DNA of 7,820 bases. Source: Pseudomonadota bacterium. GTDB taxonomy: Bacteria; Pseudomonadota; Gammaproteobacteria; Xanthomonadales; Xanthomonadaceae. Made by a program: the position numbers and the translations under genes. The DNA is taken from the NCBI GenBank assembly GCA_023444765.1, contig JAEXLY010000014.1, positions 1 to 7,820 of the forward strand, in the 5' to 3' direction. A model generated the notes under the pieces. That model ran no database searches. It was given only the letters and a program-made list of their open reading frames with translations, and was not told the origin of the DNA. Positions 5,297 to 7,820 of this stretch are shown here, in pieces (within the stretch, counting starts at the first letter, position 1; every line of letters begins with the position of its first letter).

Positions 5297-7456
5297 ATGC
5301 CGATGCGCGTCATCCCCCATCCGCGCCTCCACCGCCCGTCCGCATGGCCGCTGCCAGCCCTGCTGGCCGCCGCGTGCGCGCCGGCGCTGGCCCAGACCAC
5401 GGATCCGGTGACATTGGATCGGGTCGAGGTCACTGCGGCGAAGCTGCAGCATGTCCCGCCATTCGACGTACCCGCGTCCCTCGACCGCATCGTGCTGGAT
5501 GGCAACGAGGCGCGTCCTGGCGTCGCCGTGTCCGAGGCGCTGTCGGGCGTGCCGGGCCTTGCGGCACGCGAACGCCAGAACTTCGCGCAGGACACGCAGC
5601 TGTCGATCCGCGGTTTCGGCGCGCGCTCGACCTTCGGCGTTCGCGGGCTGCGCCTGTACGCCGACGGCATTCCGGCCACCATGCCCGACGGCCAGGGCCA
5701 GGTCTCGCATTTCGTGCTCGCGGGCGCCGAGCGCATCGAGGTGCTGCGCGGGCCGTTCTCGGCGCTGCACGGCAACTCGTCCGGTGGCGTGGTGCAGATC
5801 TTCAGCGCCGATGGCCAGTCGCCTGCGCGCGGCCATCTGCAGGCCAGCGCCGGGCGCGACGATACCCGCGCATTCACCGCCAGCGTGCGCGGCGCCGGCG
5901 AGGACGTGGGCTATGCCCTGGCAGCCAGCCGTTTCGACACCGACGGCTGGCGCGACCACAGCGCCGCGCAGCGCAGCTGGCTCAACCTCAAGCTGCACGC
6001 GGCGCTGCCCGGTGAAGGCCGGCTGCAACTGGTGGCCAACCATTTCGACGCGCCCGACGCGCTCGACCCGCTGGGCCTGGACTGGGACCAGCTGCAGGCC
6101 GACCCGCGCCAGGCCACGGCGGTGGCCACGCAGTACGACACCCGCAAATCCGCGCGCCAGGACCAGCTGGGCCTGCGCTGGGAACAGCCCCTGGGCAACG
6201 GCCATGGGCTGGAGGCCACCGCCTACATCGGCGAGCGGGCGATCGAGCAGTTCCTGTCGGTGCCGGTGGGCGCGCAATCCAATCCGCTCAGTTCCGGTGG
6301 CGTGATCGACCTGGACAACGGATACGGCGGCATCGACCTGCGCTGGCGCTGGGCGGGCTCGCTGGCCGGACGCACGGTGGAATTCACCGCCGGCGGCAAT
6401 GCCGACCGCCAGCGCCAGCATCGCCGTGGCTACGAGAACTTCGTCGGGGACACGCTCGGCGTGCGCGGAGCGCTGCGGCGCGACGAGCGCAACCGGGTCG
6501 ACAACCGCGACCTCTACGCGCAGGGCTGGTGGCAGTTCGCCGAGCGCTGGTCGCTGCTGGCCGGCGCGCGCCGCAGCCAGCTGCGCTTCGTCTCGCGCGA
6601 TGCCTATGTCACCGTCGCCAATCCCGACGACAGCGGCCGCGTCGACTACGCGCGCACCACGCCGGTCGCGGGCCTGAGCTTCGCCCCGAACGCGGACTGG
6701 CGCGTCTACGCCTCGGCAGGCCGCGGTTTCGAGACGCCGACCTTCAACGAACTCGGCTACCGCGCCGACGGCGGCGCGGGACTGGCGTTCGACCTCGCTC
6801 CCGCGACCAGCCGCAACCTGGAACTGGGCGCGAAGTGGCGCAACGGGTCGGGCGCGCAGGTCGAAGCCGCGCTGTTCCGCGCCGACACCGACGACGAACT
6901 GGCGGTGGCGCGCAACGTCGGCGGGCGCAGCAGCTACCGAAACGTGGGGCGGACCCGGCGCGAGGGCGCCGAGCTCGCGGCGACGCTGCCGCTGGCCGAG
7001 GCCTGGTCGCTACGGCTGGCCTGGACCTGGCTGGACGCGCGCTTCCGCGACGGCTTCCCGGTCTGCACCGGTGCCGGCTGCACCGATCCTTCCGTGCTGG
7101 TCGCCGCCGGCAGCCCGATCCCGGGCACGGCGCGCCAGCAGGGCCACGTCCGCCTGCAGTGGCAGCCGCGCGCCTGGAGTCTGGCGCTCGAGGCCAGCGG
7201 CACATCGTCGCTCGCGGTGAGCGACACCGGCGCACGCCATGCGCCCGGGCACGTGCTCGCGCACCTGGAGGCGGCCCGCGACTGGCCCGCGCGCGACGGA
7301 CGCCTGCGCGGCTTCGCCCGCGTCGACAACCTGTTCGACCGCGCGCATGTGGGTTCGGTGATCGTCAACGAAGGCAACGGCCGCTACTACGAGCCCGGGC
7401 CGGGCCGCGGGCTGTTGCTGGGACTGCGCTGGGACTGGCAGGCCCGCGCGGACTGA
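5297..7456 (+). CDS. pqqU: TonB-dependent outer-membrane receptor, YncD/PqqU-like
   Basis: Outer-membrane 22-strand barrel with N-terminal plug, driven by TonB-ExbBD. It matches E. coli YncD (PqqU), the receptor for pyrroloquinoline quinone. Shared blocks: LSIRGFGARSTFGVRGLRLY (102-121), DGIPATMPDGQGQ (123-135), VLRGPFSALHGN (149-160), QYDTRK (279-284), GRGFETPTFNELGYRADG (475-492), FRADTDDELAV (527-537), TWLDARF (577-583) and RVDNLFDRAHVGSVIVNEGN (675-694) running into GRYYEP. The start at ATG 5297 gives 719 aa with a signal peptide cut after ALA (32/33); ATG 5303 is an alternative and no strong ribosome-binding site helps. A TonB box is likely at TLDRVEVTA (39-47); the plug reaches about 175. 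C590/C595 in an extracellular loop could pair. The protein ends RWDWQARAD rather than in the usual terminal aromatic residue. Substrate is inferred from family identity. Confidence 0.88.
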   Translation: MPMRVIPHPRLHRPSAWPLPALLAAACAPALAQTTDPVTLDRVEVTAAKLQHVPPFDVPASLDRIVLDGNEARPGVAVSEALSGVPGLAARERQNFAQDTQLSIRGFGARSTFGVRGLRLYADGIPATMPDGQGQVSHFVLAGAERIEVLRGPFSALHGNSSGGVVQIFSADGQSPARGHLQASAGRDDTRAFTASVRGAGEDVGYALAASRFDTDGWRDHSAAQRSWLNLKLHAALPGEGRLQLVANHFDAPDALDPLGLDWDQLQADPRQATAVATQYDTRKSARQDQLGLRWEQPLGNGHGLEATAYIGERAIEQFLSVPVGAQSNPLSSGGVIDLDNGYGGIDLRWRWAGSLAGRTVEFTAGGNADRQRQHRRGYENFVGDTLGVRGALRRDERNRVDNRDLYAQGWWQFAERWSLLAGARRSQLRFVSRDAYVTVANPDDSGRVDYARTTPVAGLSFAPNADWRVYASAGRGFETPTFNELGYRADGGAGLAFDLAPATSRNLELGAKWRNGSGAQVEAALFRADTDDELAVARNVGGRSSYRNVGRTRREGAELAATLPLAEAWSLRLAWTWLDARFRDGFPVCTGAGCTDPSVLVAAGSPIPGTARQQGHVRLQWQPRAWSLALEASGTSSLAVSDTGARHAPGHVLAHLEAARDWPARDGRLRGFARVDNLFDRAHVGSVIVNEGNGRYYEPGPGRGLLLGLRWDWQARAD

Positions 7457-7463
7457 ACATGCT

Positions 7464-7476
7464 GCGCCGCTGGCGC
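7464..7476 (+). terminator. Short GC hairpin after the receptor stop
   Basis: GCGCC, GCT, GGCGC: a 5-bp stem starting seven bases after the receptor stop, with no U tract. Weak candidate for a transcript end. Confidence 0.2.
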
Positions 7477-7694
7477 GCGCCTGGGCCTACGCCGGGACAG
7501 ACGCGCCGCAACCGGCGATTGCGCGCCGAAGCCGGGGGCGTCGCGCCTGCTGGCGGGACAGGGCGAACATGGACCGGCCACCGACACCGGCGGGGACTGC
7601 GGACCGCGGGCAGGACGATGCAGGACTGCCGGCGTCGCACCCGCGCGCGCGCGACGGTCCGGCGGGCGAGGCCCGGGGGTCGGCCGTGCACGGA

Positions 7695-7724
7695 ATGACA
7701 GCCGTCCGCCGGTTCCCCTAGTAT
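7695..7724 (+). promoter_or_regulatory. Near-consensus sigma-70 promoter of the right-edge gene
   Basis: ATGACA (7695-7700, five of six to TTGACA), 18-base spacer, TAGTAT (7719-7724, four of six to TATAAT). It is the best-matched promoter in the window. The expected transcript start, six to eight bases after the -10, falls on or next to GTG 7731. Confidence 0.55.
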
Positions 7725-7730
7725 CGGGGC

Positions 7731-7820
7731 GTGCAAGCGGCCGACTTCATCGAGGTCTATCCCGGCGCGGTGGCCGCCGATGCCTGCGCGGCCATGGTCG
7801 CCCGGCGGCGGGGCCCCCCC
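7731..7820 (+). CDS. 5' end of a possible 2-oxoglutarate/Fe(II) oxygenase
   Basis: Thirty codons are visible from GTG 7731 to the window edge. The translation starts MQAADFIEVYPGAV and goes on AADACAAMVAR. The pattern DFI-x-VY-x-x-A-L/V-x-A-x-x-C-x-x-M/L recalls N-termini of bacterial 2OG-Fe(II) oxygenases, but the HxD...H iron site lies outside the window, so this is a tentative assignment. No Shine-Dalgarno sequence precedes the GTG, and the promoter spacing suggests a leaderless transcript. The last codons (RRRGPP, from a G/C homopolymer) do not continue the pattern and may reflect a sequence end or error. Confidence 0.42.
   Translation, partial: MQAADFIEVYPGAVAADACAAMVARRRGPP

Larger units (their letters stand above)
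7457..7730. other. Non-coding gap between the receptor and the right-edge gene
   Basis: About 270 very GC-rich bases with no recognisable gene on either strand. An open frame crossing it is the continuation of a shadow of the receptor gene. Only a short hairpin at the left end and the promoter at the right end are supportable. Confidence 0.45.

Noticed and set aside
5249..6421. Long minus-strand open frame antisense to the receptor
   Set aside because: Shadow frame with low-complexity Arg/Ala/Gly content and no family features; the same applies to 3606-4670 and 449-1225 opposite tyrB and intI.
6529..7698. Long plus-strand open frame overlapping the receptor 3' half
   Set aside because: It is out of frame with a confidently identified gene, and its Arg-rich translation is typical of a shifted reading of GC-rich codons.

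Overview
The window is GC-rich throughout, with strongly G/C-ending codons. Its proteins most resemble those of the Xanthomonadaceae/Lysobacteraceae (Xanthomonas, Lysobacter, Luteimonas, Pseudoxanthomonas). That placement rests on recalled similarity of the aminotransferase, the phenylalanine hydroxylase with its Lrp partner, and the TonB-dependent receptor, not on a search. It appears to be ordinary chromosome with one mobile-DNA boundary at its left end.

Left end (1-1273): this is the integrase end of a chromosomal integron. An intact integron integrase (intI) runs rightward from ATG 266. Upstream of it lies a candidate attI site, an 18-bp inverted pair of core boxes at 100-117 with a perfect GTTRRRY core on the minus strand. 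A candidate cassette promoter (Pc) at 140-169 points left. Immediately beyond the core, a minus-strand gene with a good ribosome-binding site starts at 85 and leaves the window. It is the presumed first cassette gene and uses codons (CTA, AGA, AGA) unlike the rest of the window. The window therefore probably holds the anchor of a cassette array lying to its left.

Middle (1274-4862): this is an aromatic amino acid block. A small two-CxxC zinc-ribbon protein and an Lrp/AsnC-type regulator lie on the minus strand. Divergent from the regulator is phhA (phenylalanine 4-hydroxylase, Phe to Tyr). After about 540 bp of non-coding DNA with REP-like inverted repeats comes a class I aromatic aminotransferase (tyrB-like; Tyr to 4-hydroxyphenylpyruvate), with its own extended -10 promoter. 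Together phhA and tyrB would move phenylalanine into the tyrosine degradation route. The Lrp-type protein is the natural candidate regulator, and the intergenic region has GCGCAAC/GTTGCGC inverted repeats that could be its sites.

Right end (4863-7820): a 430-bp gap holds several perfect palindromes and a run of eight G. It is followed by a 719-residue TonB-dependent outer-membrane receptor that matches the YncD/PqqU family (pyrroloquinoline quinone uptake) closely. After a further 270-bp gap a gene starts at GTG 7731 behind a near-consensus promoter. The promoter spacing implies a leaderless mRNA. The visible 30 residues resemble the N-terminus of a 2-oxoglutarate/Fe(II) oxygenase. The window ends in a G/C homopolymer.

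The most notable item is the integron boundary. Nothing else looks like an unknown defence or mobile system, and no CRISPR array, tRNA or rRNA was seen.
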